Below, in pieces: positions 9,411 to 17,046 of a DNA stretch of 64,000 nucleotides. Both the position numbers and the translations under genes were made by a program. Source of the DNA: G965222505 sp965222505 (lineage in GTDB: Bacteria > Bacteroidota > Rhodothermia > Rhodothermales > DATKEJ01); assembly GCA_965222505.1 (NCBI GenBank), contig OZ244956.1, forward strand, positions 310,001 to 374,000. Reading direction: 5' to 3'. The notes beneath the pieces were generated by a model. It worked only from the letters and a program-made list of their open reading frames with translations, was not told the origin of the DNA and made no database searches. Each line of letters begins with the position of its first letter. Positions within the stretch are counted from its first letter, which is position 1.

Positions 9411-9932
9411 ATGGAACCTCTTGTAAACCGCGTCGCCCAAAGCGAAATCATGGTCTATAACCTGGAAGACCTGTGGAATGGCCGGCCCGTAACAGCTTTT
9501 GATCTCCAGCCTTACCTGTTCCACGGACTCATCCTGAAAGAGAAAGACTTTCGGACGGCCATGAAGGAACTGGACTGGCCGGCATATGAAGGGCAACACG
9601 TGGCCATCTATTGCTCGAATGATGCCATCATCCCAACGTGGGCGTACATGTTAGTTGCCGCCAAACTCAATGGGATTGCTTCGTCCGTCGCTTTCGGCAC
9701 ATCTGAAGATTTGATACGGGATCATTTTGTACGTGCCCTGGCCGTAGAGGACTGGTCGCGGTTTCAGGATCGAATCGTGGTGGTTAAAGGATGCGGGAGC
9801 AAGCTGGTGCCGACGAATGCATACGTGCTGGTGCTCCATCATCTGCAAGCCGTAGCCCGCAAGCTAATGTACGGCGAACCTTGTTCGTCTGTCCCGCTCT
9901 GGCGCAAACCCAAATCAACAGCCGCAGCCTGA
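9411..9932 (+). CDS. DUF2480 family protein
   Basis: 173 residues from the ATG that gives MEPLVNRVAQSEIMVYNLEDLW, the conserved beginning of the DUF2480 family, which is restricted to Bacteroidota and close relatives. Further family blocks are FHGLILKEKDFRTAM, IYCSNDAIIPTWAYMLVA, VVKGCGSKLVPTNAYV and KLMYGEPCSSVPLW. Length matches the family. Function is unknown; cytoplasmic, with no signal peptide. An upstream TTG would read through the palindromic repeat and is rejected. The preceding repeat copy ends 8 bases before the ATG and therefore forms most of the 5' leader. Confidence 0.85.
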   Translation: MEPLVNRVAQSEIMVYNLEDLWNGRPVTAFDLQPYLFHGLILKEKDFRTAMKELDWPAYEGQHVAIYCSNDAIIPTWAYMLVAAKLNGIASSVAFGTSEDLIRDHFVRALAVEDWSRFQDRIVVVKGCGSKLVPTNAYVLVLHHLQAVARKLMYGEPCSSVPLWRKPKSTAAA

Positions 9933-9972
9933 CCCCACTCGGTTTCCCCTGCCCGGACGTCCCTCATCGCCC

Positions 9973-10803
9973 TTATTTATTCAGGATCACCTGACGGCTT
10001 TCATTGAAGATTTCACCCGCTACCCGATAGATGTACAATCCGCTCGGTAAGTCCCGCCCATCAATGATTACGTTGACGGGCTGTTGTGCATCGATGGTGC
10101 CTTCAAACAGGGTTTGTACGGCGCGGCCCACGGCATCATACAAGGACACCTCGACGTGTTGCGAGCGGGCCACCCATACTTTGAACGAAGCAGTGGTTGT
10201 GAAAGGATTGGGGTAGACGCCCTCTAAAGCAAAGATCCCTGGTACTTCGACCTCTACCTCAACGGGACCGGCATATGAAAAAGTACCATCCAGATCCAAC
10301 TGCTTGAGCCGGAACAGATGTGTACCCGGCTGTATGCCGGCAACATCATAGGCATACGATTGGGCTTCGAGGGTTGTACCGGCACCCGGCACAAAACCGA
10401 CATTGATAAATCGATCACCGGTATGGTGCTGTACTTCAAAGCCGAAGTTGTCGGTTTCCGAGGTGGTGTCCCAGGCCAATTGAATTTCACCCGGACCTGT
10501 GTAGATCGCTGTAAAGGATGTCAGTTCTACTGGTAAAGGAGTACCACAGGTGCCGGGAGGCGGCAGGGTACAGGTGTTCGGACCCGGACAATCGCCATCC
10601 GTCAAACAAGAGGTATTGGAATTGGGGGTACATGCACCGGGGCAATCGGCATCTGTCGTACAGGCCCCGCCGGGATTGGTCCCTCCGGTACAAACCATCT
10701 GGGCCGTTGCGGTGGGTGCTGTTGCCAAAAGTAGGGTGCAGAACAATGCAACGTTGCCCAGGCCTTTTAACAGGACCGGCAGCTTGATAAGCTTGTCTTT
10801 CAT
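9973..10803 (-). CDS. Secreted cysteine-rich protein with T9SS sorting tail
   Basis: 276 residues. A signal peptide of about 34 residues (ends TAPTATAQ) is followed by a cysteine-rich stretch with two CxTDxDCPG repeats (CTTDADCPGACTP and CLTDGDCPGPNTC), then PVELTSFTAIYTGPGEIQLAWDTTSETDNFGFEVQ, the fibronectin-like module common before T9SS tails, and a Por-type C-terminal sorting domain (GVYPNPFTTTASFKV ... LPSGLYIYRVAGE). It should be exported by Sec and carried across the outer membrane by the type IX machinery. Its ligand is unknown. The start codon lies 5 bases from repeat copy B, so that repeat forms the leader or promoter region. Confidence 0.85.
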   Translation of the reverse strand: MKDKLIKLPVLLKGLGNVALFCTLLLATAPTATAQMVCTGGTNPGGACTTDADCPGACTPNSNTSCLTDGDCPGPNTCTLPPPGTCGTPLPVELTSFTAIYTGPGEIQLAWDTTSETDNFGFEVQHHTGDRFINVGFVPGAGTTLEAQSYAYDVAGIQPGTHLFRLKQLDLDGTFSYAGPVEVEVEVPGIFALEGVYPNPFTTTASFKVWVARSQHVEVSLYDAVGRAVQTLFEGTIDAQQPVNVIIDGRDLPSGLYIYRVAGEIFNESRQVILNK

Positions 10804-10808
10804 TGTGC

Positions 10809-10894
10809 TAATATCCGTTCTTTGATTTTTGTGTACAAGCCTTACCCGAACGTCTCGCTCAACCTTTGCACAGCAAAATCAAAAAACCATTTTA
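10809..10894 (+). repeat. Palindromic intergenic repeat, copy B
   Basis: 86 bp copy in the plus orientation, beginning TAATATCCGTTCTTTGATTT and ending near CCATTTTA. It is the best-preserved copy together with A and D: shared TTTGATTTTTGTGTAC arm, CTTACCCGAACG centre and TTTGCACAGCAAAATC arm. The TAATATCC end abuts the start of the divergent T9SS gene (5 bases), as it does for copy A and the DUF2480 gene. Confidence 0.8.
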
Positions 10895-10947
10895 AGCGTG
10901 CGCCAAAAAGGAATAAATAGTGGGATGGTATTATATACAATTTCACG

Positions 10948-11892
10948 CTACAAGTCCAGTAGAAAATTGCATCCCCTTAACTCGGCTTGACTGAGCCTGC
11001 CCAGGACTTCAAACCCCTTGCCACGCTCGACGGCCAGATCCTCGGTCAACAGGTCGGAGACGGCATGGAGATTGGCGAGGTCAAACAAGGCCAGGGCGCC
11101 CGGTTCACCTTCGGGTAAAGCACGGGAAGGATCTTCAGGGTCTACGACCCGAAAGGACATCCAGGCTGGCGGATAAAACACGGCCCCTCCACGTGTGTAA
11201 CACTGGCTCATCAACTCGCACATGCCGTACTCGCTCCAAATCCGGTCCTGGGATAAGCCAAACCCATCGGCCAGTATTTGATGGAGGGTATGGCGGTTTA
11301 TGCCCCGGCGGTAGGTTTTCATGCCCCCCGTTTCGATCACCAAAGCCGTAGCAGGCAGAGGAATGGACTGATCCTGCACGAGGTCCATCAACCCAAATGC
11401 AGCACCAAACAGGATGAGTGAGGTCCCGGCTTGCCAGCTATGCGTGATGGCCTGGTGTAACACCGCGTGGTCTTTCAGGAAGAACCCACTGTGGGCATCT
11501 CCAAATTTCTGTATCAAGACCTCCAGCATATAGACCAGCGAGGATGCCTTTGCGTAACGGGGCAAGTGGGCCACCAGCGTGAAGGGTCCGTCTCCAAAGA
11601 CTTGTGCAAAGTGCGTCGTTACCGACGCTTCGTACACCCCCAAGTCTTTAACCGGATGCCGGCTCGGTATGCCACCCGTTCCGCTACTCACAAAGACCCG
11701 CTCGGCCTCGGCTTCCGGGAAGGTCACGACCCCCTCCTGCTTGAATGCCGCCACTGGCAATGGCAAGCGATATTTGCAATAACGGCTGTATATGGGGCTG
11801 TGACGGGCCTGGTAGACGCGCACCACTGCGGCCATTTCATCAAACTGATCCGGGGCCTGGGTGAAGCGGGTTGCGACGTCTTCAAGCGTCAT
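10948..11892 (-). CDS. LuxE-like acyl-protein synthetase
   Basis: 314 residues starting at the ATG that overlaps the queE stop (ATGA), giving MTLEDVATRFTQAPDQFDEM; an upstream in-frame extension runs inside queE and is rejected. VFVSSGTGGIPSRHPV is the SSGT nucleotide-binding signature of the ANL/LuxE-PaaK family, with LVIETGGMKTYRR and SEYGMCELMSQCY in the C-terminal half. LuxE-type enzymes activate fatty acids as acyl-AMP and bind them as thioesters. The pairing with queE is seen here; the substrate is unknown and no luciferase or LuxC reductase gene is present. Bacteroidota often carry this gene without luminescence. Confidence 0.75.
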   Translation of the reverse strand: MTLEDVATRFTQAPDQFDEMAAVVRVYQARHSPIYSRYCKYRLPLPVAAFKQEGVVTFPEAEAERVFVSSGTGGIPSRHPVKDLGVYEASVTTHFAQVFGDGPFTLVAHLPRYAKASSLVYMLEVLIQKFGDAHSGFFLKDHAVLHQAITHSWQAGTSLILFGAAFGLMDLVQDQSIPLPATALVIETGGMKTYRRGINRHTLHQILADGFGLSQDRIWSEYGMCELMSQCYTRGGAVFYPPAWMSFRVVDPEDPSRALPEGEPGALALFDLANLHAVSDLLTEDLAVERGKGFEVLGRLSQAELRGCNFLLDL

Positions 11893-12533
11893 GGAACCTG
11901 AAGGTACTTGTGCGTTTGCACCGAGAGGCGCCATTGTGGATAGGTTTTCACAAATTGGATGATCTCCGGCATCATCTGCGGGCGGTTCCACTCGGGTTGC
12001 ACCCATAAGGCCGTTTCGGCACTGCAGCGGGCCGCATGTGCTTTGGCCCACCTGAAATCATACCGGTTGAAAATGACCACTTTAAGTTCATCGACTTGCC
12101 GGTAACTGGAGTCAACAGGCGGCTTGTATTTTTTGGGGGAAAGCGTGATCCAGTCGAATGCCCCCCGTATCGGGTAGGCCCCGCTCGTTTCCAGATGGAT
12201 CGTCTTCCCGGCTGCTTTTAATGCCTTCGTCAATGCCTTCATGTCATGCATGGCTGGCTCTCCCCCCGTCACCACCACCACCTCGGCCCCGGAGGCTTCT
12301 ACAGCCGTAACCATATCTGCTACCAAAAGCTCAGGATGGCCCTCTACGGTCCAGCTTTCTTTGGTATCACACCAGGGACACCCTACGTCGCACCCTGCCA
12401 ACCGGATGAAATAGGCGGCTTTACCAGCCCAACTGCCTTCCCCCTGAATGGTGTAGAAATGCTCCACGACAGGGTAGCTCGCGACGTCCTGGGCAGAAAC
12501 GACCAATGGAAGTGTGGAGGGGGCGTGGGGCAT
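11889..12533 (-). CDS. queE: 7-carboxy-7-deazaguanine synthase
   Basis: 214 residues, the normal QueE length. VVEHFYTIQGEGSWAGKAAYFIRLAGCDVGC is diagnostic, with the radical-SAM cluster ligands in GCDVGCPWCDT (CxxxCxxC). VVVTGGEPAMHD, HLETSGAYPI and WITLSPKKYK complete the family motifs. The enzyme rearranges 6-carboxytetrahydropterin to 7-carboxy-7-deazaguanine in the queuosine and deazapurine pathway. The folB/folK genes nearby serve another pterin route. No queC, queD or queF is in the window. The stop overlaps the start of the LuxE-like gene by 4 bases. Confidence 0.92.
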   Translation of the reverse strand: MPHAPSTLPLVVSAQDVASYPVVEHFYTIQGEGSWAGKAAYFIRLAGCDVGCPWCDTKESWTVEGHPELLVADMVTAVEASGAEVVVVTGGEPAMHDMKALTKALKAAGKTIHLETSGAYPIRGAFDWITLSPKKYKPPVDSSYRQVDELKVVIFNRYDFRWAKAHAARCSAETALWVQPEWNRPQMMPEIIQFVKTYPQWRLSVQTHKYLQVP

Positions 12534-12549
12534 GGTATAATTGTCAATG

Positions 12550-12599
12550 GTCGATTGTCAATGGTCAATGAGCGCTCCCGTTGACCATTGACAATCGAC
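12550..12599. terminator. Perfect 19-bp inverted repeat, possible terminator
   Basis: Arms at 12550-12568 and 12581-12599 (GTCGATTGTCAATGGTCAA and its exact complement) are separated by a 12-base loop. It lies between the redoxin gene (ending 12636) and queE (starting 12533), both on the minus strand. It could end the redoxin transcript, but there is no clear T-run. The arm is built from a simple GTCAATGG word, so it may also be an intergenic repeat. Confidence 0.5.
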
Positions 12600-12635
12600 A
12601 ATCAGCAATAGACCATTATGGTTCGTTGAGGACTA

Positions 12636-13244
12636 TTACTGAAATTTTATGGTACAGCCAAATGCCTTGGTCTCAGCTGTGGCTACCGCTTGTCCGGCTT
12701 TTATCGCATCAAGGGCCTCAGCGAGGTACTTGACTTCAACCTTGGCCGGATCTGACGGACTGTCATCCGGAGCACCGATGTATTGCAACACGTCGTTGGC
12801 ATCGAACGCGTACACATGCGGCGTACGCGTTGCACCAAAGGCAACGGCCATCTCTGATCCGGCATCTACCACGTAGGGCATTGGGTAACTTTTGGCAGAG
12901 GCCTGTCCTTTCATGGCATCCAGGTTATCACCAGGGTAGGCCACCTGATCGTTGGCGTTGACCAGGATAAACCCAAAACCCTGGGCCTGATACGTCTGGG
13001 CCAGGGCAATAACGCGGTCTTCATACTTGCTCACCCAGGGGCAGGTGTTGCACCAGAAGATCACGACGGTACCGGCAGACCCTTTCACAGCATCCAGGCT
13101 CACCATCTGGTCATCAATGTTCAGCATTTGCCGGTCACCCATCGGTTTATGATCTCCGATGGAAAGCCCGCCATCGGTCCACCCGCCTAATAGCAAGGTG
13201 ATCCCGAGAAATAGAGGGCACGTATATTTCGCAATTCGTTTCAT
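12636..13244 (-). CDS. Thioredoxin-fold (redoxin/AhpC-TSA-like) exported protein
   Basis: 202 residues. An N-terminal hydrophobic export signal (about residues 8-22) precedes a redoxin domain: VKGSAGTVVIFWCNTCPWVSKYEDRV holds a CNTC redox motif, followed by GFILVNANDQVAYPGDN and AFGATRTPHVYAFD with the cis-proline TP. The C terminus ends KAFGCTIKFQ, a feature of the peroxiredoxin-like thioredoxin family common in Bacteroidota. It is likely a periplasmic thiol-disulfide protein with unknown partner. It lies directly downstream of a TlpA-like gene on the same strand (37-base gap), so the two may be cotranscribed. Confidence 0.8.
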   Translation of the reverse strand: MKRIAKYTCPLFLGITLLLGGWTDGGLSIGDHKPMGDRQMLNIDDQMVSLDAVKGSAGTVVIFWCNTCPWVSKYEDRVIALAQTYQAQGFGFILVNANDQVAYPGDNLDAMKGQASAKSYPMPYVVDAGSEMAVAFGATRTPHVYAFDANDVLQYIGAPDDSPSDPAKVEVKYLAEALDAIKAGQAVATAETKAFGCTIKFQ

Positions 13245-13280
13245 GGTGGTATATGTTTGTGGCGTACCCAGAATTTATGC

Positions 13281-13778
13281 TCAACTGTTGAGCACATCCT
13301 GTAGGTTGCGTTTCAGTTCTTCATACGTCGTGAGGCCTTCCCAGAACACTTCGATCGTCCCATTAGGGCCATAGATCATGGTTGCCGGTAAGGCACCTGA
13401 CCAAGCCTCGTGCATCGCATTGATAAACGCATGGTCTTTCCCGGTTTTCCAGTACGATTTCCACGGCACCCCCTGCGTCTTCAGGAAGTCGCTGACCAGC
13501 GGAAGGTCGGCTTCAAAGTCAGCTGAGACAAACATCACGTCAACCCCTTGATCCGCAAATTCCTTGCCAATCTTGATAAACTCGGGAAACTCCTTGATGC
13601 ACGGCGCACACCACGTCGCCCAATAGTTGACCACAATGACCTTACCAGCACGGGACTGTATTTCTTCTGAGAGCTGTTCGTGACTAACAGGTTGGGGCAC
13701 ATACACATCGGGTGCACTTGCACAGGCCGAAATTAGCCCAAAACTCATCAGAAAAAGGGTGCGCAACACGTTCTTCAT
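13281..13778 (-). CDS. TlpA/ResA-like thioredoxin lipoprotein
   Basis: 165 residues from the ATG giving MKNVLRTLFLMSFGLISACAS, which forms a lipoprotein signal with lipobox ISAC; a longer in-frame reading upstream has no signal and is rejected. The thioredoxin motif is VVNYWATWCAPCIKEFPEF (CAPC), with LPATMIYGPNGTIEVFWEG carrying the cis-proline. TlpA/ResA proteins reduce disulfides of cytochrome apoproteins or envelope proteins on the outer side of the membrane. It is probably anchored in the inner membrane. A c-type cytochrome lipoprotein is encoded nearby (14976-15959), but on the other strand. Confidence 0.85.
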   Translation of the reverse strand: MKNVLRTLFLMSFGLISACASAPDVYVPQPVSHEQLSEEIQSRAGKVIVVNYWATWCAPCIKEFPEFIKIGKEFADQGVDVMFVSADFEADLPLVSDFLKTQGVPWKSYWKTGKDHAFINAMHEAWSGALPATMIYGPNGTIEVFWEGLTTYEELKRNLQDVLNS

Positions 13779-14014
13779 TTTTCCGGCAGCATTGTTTGGA
13801 TTTAGGGTATCCATCCAACGCTTGAACCTATAACTTGTTTTCTTTTGAGGGCATCCCCCCTCCCAATGAATTACACACTCTGTCTTTATGGCGTCGCGTG
13901 GGGCATCAACATTCAAGCAGAATTCCAATGGTCATCTACATCTGACTTGTATCTTTGCGTGTTTGGATTTCAAGCCCACCCATTGATCACTGTACCCTCA
14001 GACCCTTTTCCGCC

Positions 14015-14944
14015 GTGAGTTTACTTGCCGTTGGCACCGTTGCCTTTGATTCCATCGAAACCCCGTTTGGATCTGTTGAGCGCATCCTGGGCGGGAGCGC
14101 CACCTACATCACCCTGGCTGCTCGTTATTTTCTGGAAGCCCCTCGCCTGGTTGCTGTCGTTGGACAGGATTTCCCGGTGAAACATATCGACCTCCTTACG
14201 GATCGGGGCATTGATACAGAAGGGCTGGAAATCGATTCGGATGCGTTAACGTTCCATTGGGCCGGCCGGTACCACTACGACATGAACAACCGGGACACGT
14301 TGGCTACAGACCTGAACGTGCTGGCCAAGTTTGATCCCGTCCTCCCGGCATCCTACCATGATACCCGCATTGTTTGCCTGGGGAATCTGCAACCGGAAGT
14401 ACAATGTAAAGTCATGGATCAGGTTACCAATCCAGCCCTGGTGATTTGCGATACCATGAACTTCTGGATTGAAAACACCCTGGAGAGCCTGAAAGAAACC
14501 CTGAAGCGGATCGACATTCTGATTATCAATGACGAGGAAACGCGGCAGTTGGCCAACGATTCCAATCTGGTACGCGCTTCACGGATCGTCCGGGGAATGG
14601 GGCCAAAAATCCTGATTGTCAAAAAAGGCGAACACGGCGCGATGCTCTTTACGGATGAGACCATCTTTTGGGCGCCGGCCCTCCCCCTCGAAGATATCGT
14701 CGATCCCACGGGGGCCGGAGATACATTCCTCGGCGGGTTTGCCGGTTACCTCGCGGCACAGGAATTTCTGGATGTGGACGCCCTGAAGCGCGCCATCATC
14801 TATGGCAGCGCCATGGCCTCGTTTGTGGTTGAACAATTTGGTCCACGCGGCCTGTACAACCTCACCCCTACCCTGATCGAAAAACGGGTTGAAGCGTTCC
14901 GCACCCTCTCGCACTACCCTGCTGTCCGGACGCTGGTCCCCTAA
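14015..14944 (+). CDS. PfkB-family sugar/nucleoside kinase
   Basis: 309 residues from the GTG that gives MSLLAVGTVAFDSIETPFG, the usual ribokinase-family opening; an earlier TTG adds 20 atypical residues. GGSATYITLAARYF is the first PfkB signature and DIVDPTGAGDTFLGGFAGYLA the second, with the catalytic Asp in GAGD. The substrate cannot be read from sequence; relatives phosphorylate ribose, adenosine or fructose derivatives. It is followed after 31 bases by a cytochrome lipoprotein gene on the same strand. Confidence 0.85.
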   Translation: MSLLAVGTVAFDSIETPFGSVERILGGSATYITLAARYFLEAPRLVAVVGQDFPVKHIDLLTDRGIDTEGLEIDSDALTFHWAGRYHYDMNNRDTLATDLNVLAKFDPVLPASYHDTRIVCLGNLQPEVQCKVMDQVTNPALVICDTMNFWIENTLESLKETLKRIDILIINDEETRQLANDSNLVRASRIVRGMGPKILIVKKGEHGAMLFTDETIFWAPALPLEDIVDPTGAGDTFLGGFAGYLAAQEFLDVDALKRAIIYGSAMASFVVEQFGPRGLYNLTPTLIEKRVEAFRTLSHYPAVRTLVP

Positions 14945-14975
14945 CCCGGAAGGCTGGCCCGCGCCAGGTCCCGGC

Positions 14976-15959
14976 ATGAACCGCTCTCCTTATCTACGAA
15001 CCTTCAGAAGCCCTGCCCTATGGCTCTGTGTGGTGCTGTGCCTTTCCTACTGCGCACAAGCCCCACCCGAAGGACGGCTGATCATAGACCTCGGCAAAAC
15101 CAGTGCAGACCGGCTCTTACACTTCTATTTTGGGTCCTATGCCTCGGCTGAGGGCAGTAATCCTTTTGCCGCTGGCCTGCTCGAACGAGATGGATCAACG
15201 GTTTACCTGAACGTGGCCGCGCTACAAGCCGTACATCCCACCGCTACACCGGACGATCCCAATGAAGACGGCACCCTGGAATGGGAAGAATTGGTCCCTT
15301 TCTTTCAGACCACCTATTACGCAGCACGAAACATCCCCCCTACACTTGCGGCCTTTCAGCAACGTGTGGCGTATGGCAGCGATGGTTGGTACACGGTTGA
15401 GCTGATCGGAGTGATGACCACTGCCCGCCGCATCATCTATATTGAAGAATCAGCTATTCGTGCTGCACTCGAAGGGTACAGATCGGCTGGAGACAAGCTA
15501 ATGTACCCGACGGGCACGACCATAGTCTGTGAACACCGTCGGGATGATGTTGTGGTAGAAACCACCGTCATGCAAAAACGCACCGACGGGTATTGGGATT
15601 TTTACACCTATGGTTCCAACGGCCACCTCGCCGCGACGACGCAGCCTGCCCCAAGGGCCTTAAAATCGCCCGTGCAATGTGTGGGCTGCCATCTTGGGAA
15701 ACGCCAATTTGAACCCGCAAAAAGTTTCCCCAACCTTGCCCCTGACGGTCCTCATGGCCCCCGGACCATGTTTGTGGAGGACGGGTTACGCAATGCCGAT
15801 GTGGCCTCGTTTTTCGATGAACACCGCAAACGTAGTGATACTGTTCTGGGATTGTATAATACCCTTTTTGTATCCGGCTTGATGCGGGATCGTGCACGCG
15901 GTACCTTATCCGATGCCGATGCAGCTCTACTGGATAAAATCGGCATACCAAGCCGCTAA
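14976..15959 (+). CDS. Lipoprotein with single c-type heme motif and EF-hand-like loop
   Basis: 327 residues from the ATG giving MNRSPYLRTF; the signal ends in LSYCAQAPPEG, a plausible lipobox. A calcium-loop-like DDPNEDGTLEWEE lies near residue 92, and a CVGCH heme-attachment motif (Cys235, Cys238, His239) lies in PVQCVGCHLGKRQF. No distal methionine can be assigned with confidence. It is likely a periplasmic or outer-membrane monoheme protein. I do not recognise the wider family. It follows the PfkB gene and precedes folB by 10 bases on the same strand. Confidence 0.65.
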   Translation: MNRSPYLRTFRSPALWLCVVLCLSYCAQAPPEGRLIIDLGKTSADRLLHFYFGSYASAEGSNPFAAGLLERDGSTVYLNVAALQAVHPTATPDDPNEDGTLEWEELVPFFQTTYYAARNIPPTLAAFQQRVAYGSDGWYTVELIGVMTTARRIIYIEESAIRAALEGYRSAGDKLMYPTGTTIVCEHRRDDVVVETTVMQKRTDGYWDFYTYGSNGHLAATTQPAPRALKSPVQCVGCHLGKRQFEPAKSFPNLAPDGPHGPRTMFVEDGLRNADVASFFDEHRKRSDTVLGLYNTLFVSGLMRDRARGTLSDADAALLDKIGIPSR

Positions 15960-15969
15960 CCATGCCCGC

Positions 15970-16392
15970 ATGAATATTAAGACGGATTCCCATCCTCCCT
16001 CTCAAAACCCGCTCGGCCATGCCTCAAAATCAAGAGGGACGGTACGGCTCATCAATGCGGTCTTTTACGCCCACCACGGCGTCATGCAAGAGGAGCACCG
16101 CATTGGCGGACGGTTTGAGGTGGATGTCTCGATGCACTTCGATTTCACCGAGGCAGGTGAAACCGATAAGCTGAGCAGCACCGTTGACTATGAAGGGGTC
16201 TACAATCTGGTTCAGCAGGTGGTCCTCGGCCACAAGTTTTACCTCATTGAAAAGATTGCTTACGTCATCGGACACGCCCTACTGGATGCTTTTTCCCGTA
16301 TTGAGGAGGTGGAAGTGACCGTTCGTAAACACAACCCGCCCGTGGGGGGTACTTGCGACCGCACCGAGGCCGTTTTTCGTTCGGCCCGGTAA
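15970..16392 (+). CDS. folB: Dihydroneopterin aldolase
   Basis: 140 residues from the ATG 10 bases after the cytochrome stop. The FolB core is RGTVRLINAVFYAHHGVMQEEHRIGGRFEVDVSMHFDF, then DKLSSTVDYEGVYNLV, FYLIEKIAYVIGHALLD and EVEVTVRKHNPPVGG. It cleaves 7,8-dihydroneopterin to 6-hydroxymethyl-dihydropterin and glycolaldehyde in folate synthesis. Its product is the substrate of FolK, encoded 3 bases downstream. The first 25 residues are a nonconserved extension; a shorter start cannot be excluded. Confidence 0.92.
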   Translation: MNIKTDSHPPSQNPLGHASKSRGTVRLINAVFYAHHGVMQEEHRIGGRFEVDVSMHFDFTEAGETDKLSSTVDYEGVYNLVQQVVLGHKFYLIEKIAYVIGHALLDAFSRIEEVEVTVRKHNPPVGGTCDRTEAVFRSAR

Positions 16393-16395
16393 ATC

Positions 16396-16947
16396 ATGTC
16401 ACAAGCTCAGCAGGAAGAAATCGTTTTTTTGGGCCTTGGCTCGAACCTGGGTGACCGACTGGCGTTCTTACAACGTGCGGTTGATCGGCTTCAAGAACAA
16501 CCTGACGTAACGGTCGTCCGGGCCTCCCCGGTTTATGCCTCGGAGCCCCATACGTTGACCCCTCACACGCATGCCCCGGACTACCTGAATGCCGTCGTTC
16601 ATCTACAAACAACCGGCACGCCAGCGGCCTTACTGGATGCGTGTAAGAAGATCGAGCAGGAGACGGGCCGTTCTGCCACAGCCGAACGATGGGCACCACG
16701 CCCACTAGACCTTGACATTCTGCTATATGGCATGCGGCACATAGAAACACCGACGCTGCAAGTGCCCCATCCACGGCTACTGGAACGAAGGTTTGTCCTT
16801 CTTCCCCTGGCAGACCTGTCACCAGACCAACGCCTGCCCTATCCGAAAGGACTTACGGTGCGGGATGCCTTGACCGCTTGTACTGATTCATATGCCATCC
16901 ATCCCACATCGTTTCAACTCTTGATCCAACCTGCACCCACACCTTAA
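16396..16947 (+). CDS. folK: 2-amino-4-hydroxy-6-hydroxymethyldihydropteridine pyrophosphokinase
   Basis: 183 residues. HPPK signatures are FLGLGSNLGDRLAFLQRAV, YLNAVVHLQTT, RWAPRPLDLDILLYG (the DLD magnesium site) and VPHPRLLERRFVLLPL. It transfers pyrophosphate from ATP to 6-hydroxymethyl-dihydropterin, the step after FolB. The start ATG lies 3 bases after the folB stop, so the two are coupled. The stop codon lies inside the first copy of a 37-bp direct repeat that leads into the deoxynucleoside kinase gene. Confidence 0.95.
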   Translation: MSQAQQEEIVFLGLGSNLGDRLAFLQRAVDRLQEQPDVTVVRASPVYASEPHTLTPHTHAPDYLNAVVHLQTTGTPAALLDACKKIEQETGRSATAERWAPRPLDLDILLYGMRHIETPTLQVPHPRLLERRFVLLPLADLSPDQRLPYPKGLTVRDALTACTDSYAIHPTSFQLLIQPAPTP

Positions 16948-17046
16948 TCACGATCAATCGTTCTCCGATGCAACTTCGTCCACGAAACCCGCACCGCCGC
17001 GTTTTCCGACACACCTTAATCACGATCAATCGTTCTCCGATGCAAC
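16938..17046 (+). repeat. 37-bp direct repeat with 72-bp period at a gene start
   Basis: The 37 bases at 16938-16974 recur exactly at 17010-17046, offset 72. Each copy spans CACACCTTAATCACGATCAA and ends CCGATGCAAC, so each carries the same leader and the same ATG. The copies lie in phase (24 codons apart), giving two possible starts for the kinase gene. A 72-bp tandem duplication followed by divergence of the spacer explains this. Confidence 0.85.

Noticed and set aside
10948..12533. Bioluminescence (lux) locus because of the LuxE-like gene
   Set aside because: No luciferase or LuxC reductase gene; the LuxE-like family is broader than luminescence.
16938..17046. Possible CRISPR-like repeat
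   Set aside because: Only two copies, in frame with a gene start and spanning a stop codon; explained by a local tandem duplication.
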